Shown here: positions 10,776-19,971 of the stretch, piece by piece
Numbering within the stretch: position 1 is the first letter of the stretch
How the letters are laid out: each line of letters opens with the position of its first letter
Assembly: GCA_030522415.1 (NCBI GenBank)
Contig: CM060124.1
Coordinates: 22,063,454 to 22,127,453 of the forward strand
DNA length: 64,000 nt
Source: Channallabes apus
Taxonomy: Eukaryota; Chordata; Actinopteri; Siluriformes; Clariidae
Direction of reading: 5' to 3'
Translations under genes and position numbers: made by a program
The notes under the pieces: generated by a model
The model's input: only the letters and a program-made list of their open reading frames with translations
Told to the model about the DNA's origin: nothing
Databases searched by the model: none

Positions 10776-11628
10776 ATTGCTATCTATAATGTTATTTAGT
10801 ACAAACACTTTAACTCCAGGTGGCTAAAATACTGGGTTATGTATTTTACAGATTTTCATGATTAAGATCATTAAGATATTCAGATAAAGCTGGTAAGCTG
10901 TTGTATGACTTTAGGAAAGCTTGTGTTGTCTTTATGTATGGTCATTAGTGATTGGTGATGATAATATACATTAATGCATTTTGTTGTGTTATCATGCTCA
11001 TGTTGTTTTTTTTTTCTTTTTTTATAAACAGTTGTGACAGTGAAAATGATCAGCCACCTGTTTGATAGAAAGCAAATGCAAACAAGCAGGCAAGATACAG
11101 ACGTCCATCACTGTCATGGAAAACACAGACTGATGTTGACTCGCTATTCCTGCCCACATGGGAACCTGGACCACAACTGGGGTCTGGATTGGGATCGATT
11201 TCTTGTGTATACAGTAAGTAAGGATACACAGTCACACATCCTTGTGCCACTCTTGAAAAGCAGTTCCTGTTCAACTGATGACATAAGTAAACATGTCATA
11301 CCTGGCATTTCCATGGTGTATTTTGTATACATGGTATATACTGTAGCTTAACACGCTTTTTACATCATGCACTGTTCCTGTTTGCATGTTACCCTGAATG
11401 TGTGTTTTTATACAGCCTTATTTATACCATAAATTAGCCTTCTGTGTATCATCTAAGTTTATCTTACTTAGAAAATGTAAATTAATATATTGTTTTCTGT
11501 GAATGAGTGAGCAGGATGATTGTCACATCATTTTGAATGTCTTGTACACAAATTTTATGAATGAGGTTTGTGGCTTTATTTCAGTGACTTCTTTCTTTGT
11601 TGTTTTCAATAACCATGCATAATTGTCA
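10776..11628. other. Unassigned stretch
   Basis: No repeat recognised. An open stretch at 11032-11215 follows a good acceptor-like tract (T-rich then AACAG), but its apparent donor, ACAGTAAGT, overlaps a TACAGTA footprint heptamer at 11210. I do not call a gene. Confidence 0.4.
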
Positions 11629-11908
11629 TTCATTCATTCATCTTCTATACCACTTTATCCTGTATTTAGGGTCGCGGGGACCTGGAGCCTATCCCAGGAG
11701 ACTCAGGGCACAAGGCAGGGTACACCCTGGACAGTGTGCCAATCCATCGCAGAGCACACACACACACTATGGTCAATTTTGGGAACGCCAATTAGCCTAA
11801 TCTGCATGTCTTTGGACTGTGGGAGGAAACCAGAGTACCGGGAGGAAACCCACCAAGCACGGGAGAACATGCAAACTCCATGCACACAGAGACGGGAATC
11901 GAGCCTTG
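11629..11908 (-). mobile_element. DANA/mermaid-type SINE, head-truncated, joined to LTR element
   Basis: Minus-strand SINE: the (ATTC)n tail, TCTATACCACTTTATCCTG, ACCTGGAGCCTATCCCAGGA, and the promoter-distal body, ending at GGGAATCGAGCC. It lacks the tRNA box A half. It abuts the integrase frame of the LTR element exactly at CAAGGCTCGATTCCC (reverse strand). The copy at 45689 starts at the same internal point. Confidence 0.9.
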
Positions 11909-12058
11909 TGATTCGGGGTGATAGGCAGTGGAGACCTGATGGTTAATTTTCAACTCTCTAATTACCTGAGAGAACAGGCGTGACATGAAATTAGAGCCAC
12001 GATCAGTCTGTATGCATTTAGGCATGCCAAATGAGCCAGTTTTAGAATCTGTGATCAT
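11909..12058 (-). pseudogene. Retrotransposon integrase core fragment
   Basis: About 50 codons with the integrase core signature PKCIQTDRGSNFMS (second catalytic Asp in TDRG) followed by STAYHPESQG, the site just before the catalytic Glu. The frame ends at the SINE junction, so the Glu region and C-terminal domain are missing. Just upstream (12060-12290) a degraded frame contains a stretch like that between RNase H and the integrase zinc-binding domain. Non-functional. Confidence 0.85.
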
Positions 12059-12355
12059 GAGCCAGTTTTAGAACCTGTGGCCAGAGGGAGCAGGGGACCA
12101 CCACCTGGAACCTTTCCAACCAACTATCAGATGACCCATGAGGGAGACTATTTCCTCAAGAGAACATCATTCTCTATAAAATAAGCAATCAGATGATTCA
12201 TCAACTCAGACTTTTCCACTATAGAAGAAAAAAACACCGTGCTAAGGACGGGTCTGCTTTTTGAGCTGCAACAAACTGGTCATGTGAAACAGGCAGTTCA
12301 ACATCTAGCTCAGCACTAAAAAAAGGCATCATTAGGTGTCACATCACAACCACTG

Positions 12356-12829
12356 TCAGTAATTTTGCCCTCTAAAGGTCCCTCTTGACACAAGTCTCAA
12401 TGTCTCAGAAAGATCTACCACATCACCCAACTTCTTTTGCTGGGCACGAGTTAACACACAGGTGTGAAACACAGAGGCATACTGGATGGCTACATCAGGA
12501 CTGTTATTCACAGGTTCAGACACAAATTCAGGTAGGGAAAACACTTTATTACCAGCTGTATCATTTCCCAAAATGAAAGATATCCCACTAACGGGTAATG
12601 TTGCATGTACAGCCACCTTTACAAGCCCGGGGAAACCTTCAGTTTCCAGATATACATGATGTAGGGGTACATGGATTACAGTCAACTCAATGCCTTGAAT
12701 TAGAACATCACTGCACACGTAGGAGGCTTCTGTGAGGGGAAGCACACTTTTTAAAACAAAAGACTGAGCAGAACCAGTGTCTCTTAAAACCTTTACCAGA
12801 TACTTCACCTCATCAACACCTAACGACAC
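12356..12829 (-). pseudogene. Retrotransposon aspartic protease region
   Basis: An open frame of 157 codons. The protease active-site motif is LRDTGSAQSFV near residues 15-25, and the flap/C-terminal part contains SFILGNDTAGNKV. Retropepsins process Gag-Pol as dimers. The frame stops after residue 157 where reverse transcriptase should follow, so pol is deleted. The start at 12829 is simply the first Met; in an intact element this would be read as part of a Gag-Pol polyprotein. Confidence 0.8.
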
Positions 12830-12959
12830 ATAACCTGAAGAAACAAATGATTCGGCTCAATAGTACAAAAATACTGGCTCAATAGTACACTTCAGAACTG
12901 AAATATCTGACATGATCTCTGCTGCATTAAGTTTCTTAACTGCAGCCTGCTGTCTCACT

Positions 12960-13944
12960 CCTTTACATTTCAGTACTGGGCACATGGAAATTAAATGACC
13001 TTTTTTGTGACTGTAAAAGCAGTCTCAAGATTCATAAGGGGAACCGGTGGATGAGCGAGTCTGGGGAGGTGGACTAGACTTCAATGGGCGCAAGGACACA
13101 TCCTTACACGAAGAAGAGCTACTAAAAACAGTTTTGTGGGTTAGCACAAACTCATCGGTGAAAATGGCAGCTTTAGACAGAACATCAATCTTTTGCTCAT
13201 TCAAATACACAGCTACCTTCTCAGGAACACAAGACTTAAACTCCAGCAACATCAACTTTTTAAGCTGCTCAAATTCGTCACACCACTAGCCGAGCACCAT
13301 TTATCAAACTGGATGGCTTTCGCACAAGCAAACTCAACATAAGTTTGACTGTCTGATTTAAAAGAGTTTATAAAACTCTGCCTGTAAGCTTCAGGCACGT
13401 GCTCATATGCACGGAGAACAGTGGCCTTTACCACTTCATAATCTACACTTTGTTCCAGCATGAGAGCTGAGCATGCTTCCGTGGAAGTGGTACTGGCTTC
13501 CTTCTCTGAGCAGCCAGTTCGAGCTTCTTACTCTCAGCATCCAGCTCCCTATCCCGAACGCGCAACAGCTCCGTCTGATACTCCTGCCGCTTAATTTCCA
13601 GCTCCAGCTCCTTCAGAACAACCTGCAAACCGGGGTCAACTGTAACAGCCCGTAGCCGTTCTGAACCTACACCACCCACTGACCGCTCTCCAAGCTCCGC
13701 AGCGCCGTCTAGCACCCGAACCTCGAAGGGGCGGGGTGGCGACACCCGGATGCACCTCTCGTTCAGGTAAGACCTGCAGAGCCACTAGTGCCTGATACAA
13801 TGCCGCTTTAACATCCTTCTTTGCAGCTAGCCTTGGAAATGTGATATCAAAGAAATCTGCTATTAAAAGCAGATCGTCCTTCCTACACTTATCAAAATCC
13901 TGCAGATTTGGACAAAGTGTAAACATAATAAGGTCGAATGCCAT
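12960..13944 (-). pseudogene. Retrotransposon gag with SCAN-like capsid region
   Basis: Gag is read in three frames. It starts MAFDLIMFTLCPNLQDFDKC at 13944 and shifts frame near 13735 into a coiled-coil-like, Glu/Arg-rich stretch (LKELELEIKRQEYQTELL). It shifts again near 13455 into a SCAN-like block (YRQSFINSF..YVEFACAKAIQFDKW, then LMLLEFKSCVPEKVAVYL after a third shift near 13255). At the C-terminal end a knuckle reads CFYSHKKGHLISMC, a CX2CX4HX4C pattern whose second Cys is Ser. The SCAN resemblance is by eye. Confidence 0.75.
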
Positions 13945-14020
13945 ATTTCACACTAACAGACCCACAAACCTGGGGATAATGCAGAAAAGAGAAGACGAGT
14001 ACTTTCTAACTTTTAGCTGG

Positions 14021-14038
14021 ATCGCGGACGAGCCCCCA
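14021..14038 (-). other. Second tRNA-Pro primer binding site
   Basis: The minus strand reads TGGGGGCTCGTCCGCGAT, matching the usual tRNA-Pro binding site except one base. It precedes the longer gag frame at 13944 but has no recognisable LTR on its right. Confidence 0.75.
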
Positions 14039-14097
14039 ATTCCTCCCCATGCTCTGCTACTGTTCTTGTGTCACCGGCCCTTGGGAGAGGTTGAGTA

Positions 14098-14330
14098 CCA
14101 ACTCCCTCAGATACATCATGTTAGGGTAAGACCTGATCAGCCACAAGTGGCTCATAGATGGTGGCCTTAACCACGTTTTTACTAGCTGATTTGGGGACCA
14201 AAATGTTAAAGCAATCAGCTATTAGGAGGAGATCATCCTTCGTACATTTATCAAATTCCTCTAAAGTAGGACAAACAGTGAACATGGTCAAATCAAATGC
14301 AGCAATATTTGGGAAATTACTCACACTAGC
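14098..14330 (-). pseudogene. Extra gag N-terminal fragment
   Basis: Encodes AAFDLTMFTVCPTLEEFDKC and LLIADCFNILVPKSASKNVV, clearly related to the start of the gag at 13944 but diverged. It therefore comes from a related element rather than from a very recent local duplication. It ends near VADQVLP, and a degraded continuation runs into the second primer binding site. Confidence 0.85.
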
Positions 14331-14367
14331 TGAAGGTAGAATGCTATAATTGAAAGTCTTGTTTAAT

Positions 14368-14385
14368 AACCCGGACAAGCCCCCA
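14368..14385 (-). other. tRNA-Pro primer binding site
   Basis: The minus strand reads TGGGGGCTTGTCCGGGTT, four bases inside the LTR edge. It matches the tRNA-Pro 3' end at 16 of 18 positions by eye. This is where the cellular tRNA would prime minus-strand DNA. Confidence 0.85.
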
Positions 14386-14389
14386 CTTC

Positions 14390-14899
14390 TGTTACGACCC
14401 AGTCTAGGGTTGGGCCGCACAGCGATATTAAGGGTGAGTGATTGTAAGCTGGAGAAGGAGTGTGGTACTGTTTCAAACTCAAGAAAGACACACACATAAT
14501 GGATTGTAAATTATATATTGAAGGAAGTATTATATTTACAAGATAACCAGTGTAACCTTCAGGGTGGACGACAAAAAAGGCCAAAACAACAAACAGAAAA
14601 ACTGATTAAGAAAATTAATAAATGAACCCAAAATCCACATATCAACCACCAGAAATAGCAACACATAACACTCAAAGAATATGCTGAGTAGTCAAAGCTG
14701 CCCCAGCACTGACTTCTGGAGTGGTTAAATAACGTCAGCCAATGATGACTTCATCGGGGGCAAAGACAATCACAGCAGTTGATAGAAAGGCACAGGAGAG
14801 TTGCAAGTCCTGGATTGGAATCAGGAATGGACTGACCTGAACACATGGGACAATACACATGTACAACAACAAACAACCTGCCATCAGCAGGTTGTAACA
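14390..14899 (-). repeat. 5' LTR of the gypsy-like element, 510 bp
   Basis: Begins TGTTACGACC and ends GGTTGTAACA, so it has the TG..CA ends inside a short inverted repeat (TGTTAC/GTAACA). Its inner edge sits beside the primer binding site. The minus strand has a TTATTTAACC TATA-like stretch near 14725. No direct target duplication can be tested because the partner LTR is missing. Confidence 0.8.
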
Positions 14900-15689
14900 T
14901 GTGCGTTTGGCATTTACTATCCACTGAACACGATAACTTGTAGCTGGGGAGAGCCACATCTGTGATATGCGAAGTTGCTTCAGTTGTTTAAGAGTTTTCC
15001 AGATATGTATAATCACCGGTTTGTGGACATCTTTTTACTGTGTTTTTGATGCTTTTTATTTAATTTCTGCTCTGAAGGAATGTTGGGTAAATGCAATGGT
15101 ATCTTGTGAAATGTGAGTAAATATTAATTTAAAAATTAAAATTTGAATGTCCTTGGTGGTACAAACAGAATTGGTCATTTTTTTTCCTTCTCTTTATTCA
15201 GGTACAGTTCTGTGACATTGAAAGGTGACATTGACATTGGAATGTAGTACAGCATATTTCTGAGAGCTGTTTTTCACCAAACAAAAACAGCTGGGCATTG
15301 AGGCCTAACAATTTGTTTTCTCATCTTTCTCATCTGTCCTCACAATTATGAGGCTCTATGAGGCTTGCTATCAGATTTTTTTTTAATGTTTTCACACAAA
15401 ACACAAGGAATTAACAGATGGGATACTTTTAATCATGACTGTATGTCAAGCCACTGGTGGCACTTACAAAGAGGTAGAGGTGCTGATGATGCATTGCTGA
15501 TGATGACAAACCTAATTCGATACATTGTAACTCAATTTACGTTCACTTTTGTTAATGTTATTCATGATTAATCCTTGTAATCTAAAGGATTAATAATACT
15601 TGTAATTTTTTGTGTATGTGCACCAAAGCGCAAATGTTTCTTATTTAAACTCAATCAGCACATTATTTATTGGTAGATGATCTTGGGCT
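14900..15689. other. Unassigned stretch
   Basis: Unique-looking sequence to the right of the LTR. No gene, repeat or TACWGTA heptamer seen. Confidence 0.5.
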
Positions 15690-15740
15690 TTTTGGCTGCT
15701 CCCACCAAGAGGTCGCCACAGCGGATCATCCGATTGAACT
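15690..15740 (-). mobile_element. RTE LINE 3'-tail scrap
   Basis: GGCTGCTCCCACCAAGAGGT and CGCCACAGCGG are the reverse of the GTGGCGACCCCT..GGGAGCAGCC tail seen at 16960 and, in related form, at the end of the RTE LINE at 21720. Only about 50 bp remain, next to a SINE. Confidence 0.6.
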
Positions 15741-15755
15741 TTTTTCAGGCCAAAA

Positions 15756-16113
15756 CATTCATTCATTCATTCATTTTCTATACCGCTTAATCCTGTGTTC
15801 AGGGTCGCAGGGGACCTGGAGCCTATCCCAGGAGACTTCGGGCACTAGGCGGGGTACACCCTGGACAGGGTGCCAATCCATCGCAGGGCACACACACATA
15901 CACACACCCAATCACACACTACGGGCAATTTAGGAACACCAATTAGCCTAACCTGCATATCTTTGGACTGTGGGAGGAAACCGGAGTACCCGGAGGAAAC
16001 CGACCAAGCACGGGGAGAACATGCAAACTCCATGCACACAGAGACGGGAATCGAACCCAGACCCTGGAGGTGCAAGGCGACAGTGCTAACCACTACACCA
16101 CTGCGCCGCCTAG
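15756..16113 (-). mobile_element. DANA/mermaid-type SINE, full length
   Basis: Minus strand, complete from the tRNA head (GGCGGCGCAGTGGTGTAGTGG at the right edge) to the (GAAT)n tail at 15756. Box B reads GGGTTCGATTCCC. It lacks the box-B duplication present in the copies at 54491 and 58603. Confidence 0.95.
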
Positions 16114-16642
16114 GCCAAAACATCTTATGGATTTTTTCTAAACTCACTGTTTCTGATAAATCATATATACTATTAACAATGTTTAGTATAATTTTTGTAC
16201 TTATTTACTTGCATCAAAATTCCTTATTGCATCACAATATAAGCCTTATCACTATATATACATATCATATGACCTTTAAAGTAAATACTGTGGATGTGTA
16301 TGTAAAATATTTATTCTCCTAATTATCAAGATTCAAACCAAGTACAGAAAAAATACTTATGAATTTGGATACAAAGAATAAATATATAAGATAGCCAGAA
16401 GATTCCACAAAATAGAGAGCACAGCAGTGCTTAGAAACACACTGTAGAAGTAGACTAATCACATTACATAGGTACCAACACTGAGCTGAGGTGTAGTCAG
16501 GGCAAAGCTTGAGCCGCAACGATGAATATAGCACTGAACTGTTAAAAGGCAGGAGGTAAAACAGTAAAAGTAAGGACGTTAAGCATCAAACGGGAAGCAT
16601 TGTTACAGAAGTCTTGCCTTTTTCCTATAAACATGCTGCATT
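16114..16642. other. Unassigned AT-rich stretch
   Basis: No repeat or gene recognised. Confidence 0.5.
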
Positions 16643-16800
16643 TGGCCGGCACGGTGGCTCAACTGTTGCCTCACACCTCCAGAGTTGGGGGTTTGAATCT
16701 CATGTGTGGGCTGTGTGTATGGAGTTTGTGTATGTTCCCAGGTGCTTTGTGGCTTCTTCTAAATACTCTGGTCCCTTTCCCAGTGCAGAAACTTGTTTTG
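16643..16800 (+). mobile_element. Diverged SINE head and body
   Basis: GGCCGGCACGGTGGCTCAACTG, then GGGGGTTTGAATCTC (box B) and TATGGAGTTTGTGTATGTTC. This is a SINE of the DANA type but with a different middle. It leads into the LINE-type tail at 16840, so the two may be one composite SINE. Confidence 0.75.
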
Positions 16801-16839
16801 AAATTTGAAACTAGTTTTTTTCTGTAGTAAATTTAGTGT

Positions 16840-17008
16840 GCCCCCCAATCCTGAGCATTTTGATAAGTGGTATGCAGTGCCGGTCCCAAGCCCGGATAAA
16901 ATGAGAGGGTTGCATCAGGAAGAGCATCCGGCGTAAAACCTGTGCCCAGTTTTTGGATATTCCGCTGTGGCGACACCTTGCCGGGAGCAGTCGAAAGACC
17001 AACAACAA
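16840..17008 (+). mobile_element. RTE-type LINE 3' tail
   Basis: CAGTGCCGGTCCCAAGCCCG, GCATCCGGCGTAAAACCTGT and CTGTGGCGACACCTTGCCGG, ending GAGCAGTCGAAAGACC and (CAA)n. A common fish 3' tail shared by RTE LINEs and the SINEs that use them. The reverse version is at 38700. Confidence 0.8.
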
Positions 17009-17879
17009 CATGGAAAATAAATGAAAATGATGAGTGTTCTAACTTTTTAAAATTTATATTAATTTTAATCATTCTTCATTCATCATTATATAATTTTAAA
17101 GATTTTTCCCCCACAATAATGACAACACTCTTTTCAAAATTATATATTTTTACACATACCATCGTTTTTACATTCTTCGTGTCCAAGGTTGAGAGGTACA
17201 GCACATACTGTACAGTATTACATAATAAGATATACACATTTTCAAATAACTTTTTTAATGTTGTAAACTAACATGCAGTGAGACTGTTATGTAATATAAT
17301 AATGGAATGTAATAGGAGACATGACTCCATTCTTAACAAATGTAGCAAAATTTCTATTCAAATTATTCTTAATTTCAGTATATACTTTATGCTCAAAGAC
17401 ACAAGCGATGTAAATGATAATACACTAGCACGTTTTTTTTTTTGTTTTTTTTTTTGCTCAACACTGTCTAATAGTTTATGTAGCTTTTCATCTCAAGGTG
17501 CTTGTGCAGCACTATCTAGACCATCTCTCAATTGTTATATATGAATGTATCTAATTCATCATGACCCCATCCCATTGTGTACAGAACCATTCGTTTACTA
17601 TAAAACAATTGTTGTAGTGCTCATACTTGTCAAATCTGATTCCTATAAGTGAATATTAGGTAATCATTGTGGAGAGCTTGCTGTGGAAAATCTCAAAAAT
17701 TTAAATCATACACAAAATGAAACCAATACTGGCCTTCTTATTATTATACAACATAATTTAATCATGAATCAAACATAATTCTTTTTCCCTGCAGCGCCGG
17801 CATTTTTCCATGACATCAAACAAAATTAAATGCAGATGAGTTGAAAATACCATTGTTTTTTTTGTTTTTTTTTATGTTT
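17009..17879. other. Unassigned AT-rich stretch
   Basis: No repeat or gene seen except poly-T runs near 17431 and 17855. Two overlapping footprint heptamers lie at 17206/17211. Confidence 0.5.
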
Positions 17880-18623
17880 GTGTAATCCCAGTAAGTTTTG
17901 CAGAATATCAGGCTGTCCCCGGTGTTTTTTTCTTAGAGAGAATGACTTTGCTGCTGCCCTTCTTGAAATGTATGAAGGTGAGGTAACATCAGTATTGTGT
18001 CATGCCAACAGTAAAGCATCCAGAGACTATTCAGTTGGGAGTGGGCTCACTCACAATTTTGCAAAAGACAGCAATGATACAAAAACATCCTCTTTGTGCA
18101 ACTTCTCCCAACCGTCCAAGAACAGATTGGTAAAGAACAATGCCTTATCCACCATGTTGGAGCTCCTTACTGTATAACTAAGTGGCCCAGGGAACAAAAC
18201 ATTGAAATTTTGGGTCCATGGCCAGTAAACTCCTCAGACTTTAATCCGATTGAGAACTTGTCATCAATCACCACACACAATCAAAAACCCACAAATTTGA
18301 ACAAACTTCAACTATTGATTATGCAAGAATGGCCTACCATCAGTCAGGTTGTGGCCCAGAAGTTGATTGACAGCATGCCAGGATGAATTGTAGAGGCTTT
18401 GAAAAAATAAGAGTCAACACAGCAAATGGACTCTTTGCATAAACTTTATGTACAGTAATTGTCAATAGAAGCTTTTGACACAAAATGATATGCTTTTAAT
18501 CATACTTCAGTATACCATAGTAGCATAGTAAAAAATAAAAAATAAAAAATTATAAACACTGAAGCAGCAGACTTTGTGGCCATTTATATGTATGTCCTTA
18601 ACCAAATTTTGGACATGGCTCTA
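17880..18623 (+). mobile_element. Tc1-like remnant (family B), transposase C-terminus
   Basis: Plus-strand remnant of the family also present at 50863-51596. The end of the transposase is readable at 18190-18385: a diverged third catalytic region (SDFNPIENL) then LLIMQEWPTISQVVAQKLIDSMPG. Stops and frameshifts are many. The right end carries a decayed terminal repeat near 18600-18620. Compared with the copy at 50863 it holds a 5-bp insertion at 18451 and lacks the one at 51241. Confidence 0.8.
18451..18457. other. Tc1 excision footprint, paralogue-verified
   Basis: Here the sequence reads ACTTTATG-TACAGTA-ATTGTC; the related copy near 51436 reads ACTTG-TA-ATTGTC. Removing CAGTA restores the shared sequence. 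The form TA-CAG-TA is what a Tc1/Sleeping Beauty-type excision leaves. Confidence 0.75.
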
Positions 18624-19402
18624 GCTTACTTTCTTTTTTTTACTTCCTTTAAGCATGCCAAACCTTTTCCAGCATTGCAATGCTTAATGCAGAAAGTGAG
18701 CTTCATGAAAACATAGTTTTCCCAGGTTGGTTCAGAAGAATTCATGTGACTTACACACAGCCCTGACCTCAACCCCACTAACCCCTGCTCCCCAGACATC
18801 ACTCAACACCAGTTTCTCACCAATGCTCTTGTGGCTGAAATCACCATAACCATTTAACCATTTTAAAATGTAATGCAAAGCCTTCCAGGAAATTGAAGGT
18901 TAGGAAGGAGTAAACCTGAAATGGGATGTATTGGCCATCTATATTACATCCACCTGGGTATGGTATAATTTAGAGTTTACAGTCATATATACTTTAAAAG
19001 ATTTACAGTATGAGCAGCAGTGATTAAGAACAGCTTGCATAATATAAGTCCATTTTAAATCTTATTTTAAACACACTGTACAAGAAAGCACCCTGCTCAG
19101 ATGTTTTTGTGAAATTCCTTCCTCATGGTTTATTGTTGACGGTAGTGACTTTTTCTGACTTTATTCAGTTCCCGTTTTATTTTATTCCTTTTCACTAGGT
19201 CTCATATGGTACTGTAATACAAAAGGTGTTTATTTTGGCACTTACTGAAAAAATGACAAAATCTGGGGTCATGAGGTCCCAGCATCAGGGACACCATCTA
19301 GCAGTTTATAGTATTTATAGTTGGGATTTTTTTGCAGTGTCATATGAACTGAACAGTTTGTCCGTAAAACTGTACCATAAAAGGCGTCATGCAAGTCTTC
19401 TC
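18624..19402. other. Unassigned stretch
   Basis: No repeat or gene recognised; two TACWGTA heptamers (19004, 19210). Confidence 0.5.
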
Positions 19403-19520
19403 ACAGCAAAATCCCCAGTGTTGAATTAACACTCAGAGTGTTGACTTAACAGCCTACAGTGATTATATAGTTCTCAAATTAACTTTGAAAGTGTTAATTC
19501 AACACTGGGGAATTTACTGT
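19403..19520. mobile_element. 118-bp MITE with 31-bp terminal inverted repeats
   Basis: The left arm ACAGCAAAATCCCCAGTG, continuing to AATTAACACT, is the reverse complement of the right arm at 19490-19520 with few mismatches. A 56-bp centre contains a further AGAGTGTTGACTTAAC. It has no coding capacity. The superfamily is not determined. Confidence 0.85.
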
Positions 19521-19959
19521 ACAAGACACTAAATCTCAGTTTTAAATTTGGGCCCCGGGCCCCTGTTTGTTAAGATGGATTTCTGGTCTTTCCTACTGAT
19601 AGAGGCCTGCAGCTGTAAGGAATCAGGGTCCTGTGGCAGCTTGTTTATGACGCAATTTTGTAAAATAATATTGAAACCCGAATATGGAGCAGCCGTAACG
19701 TTCACTTTTATTTATGCAGCCCATTAGTCAGTAGCAATCATATCCATAGACTGTCCCTCATGAACAGTGACTACGTAAATTGTATAGAAAAATAAAGAGA
19801 GATTTTATGGATGCAAGAGTCTGAGATTTTTTTCAAGTAGTTGTAACACATGACTTTAGAAATACAGCTACTGTATGTTATGGTAATTAGGTCACATCTA
19901 GCAGTTCAGCGACCATAACCTGCTGTACGTCACTATGCTGCATTAGGATGGGGCAAGAA
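19521..19959. other. Unassigned stretch
   Basis: No repeat or gene recognised before the LINE target site. Confidence 0.5.
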
Positions 19960-19971
19960 CATAATACAGCA

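Larger units (their letters stand above)
11909..14899 (-). mobile_element. Gypsy/Gmr1-like LTR retrotransposon, rearranged, one LTR
   Basis: Reading right to left: 5' LTR (14390-14899), tRNA-Pro primer binding site, a gag N-terminal fragment, a second primer binding site, a longer gag, a CCHC-like knuckle, protease, the segment just before integrase, and an integrase core piece. Reverse transcriptase and RNase H are absent between protease and integrase. No 3' LTR is found. Frameshifts break gag in at least three places. Calling it Gmr1-like rests on the SCAN-like gag and is inference. Confidence 0.8.

Noticed and set aside
11034..11351. Open frame with acceptor- and donor-like borders, joined in phase to a CACCATGG at about 10510
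   Set aside because: The apparent donor ACAGTAAGT is part of a TACAGTA heptamer at 11210 and the ATG lies in a duplicated repeat. The peptide is not recognised.
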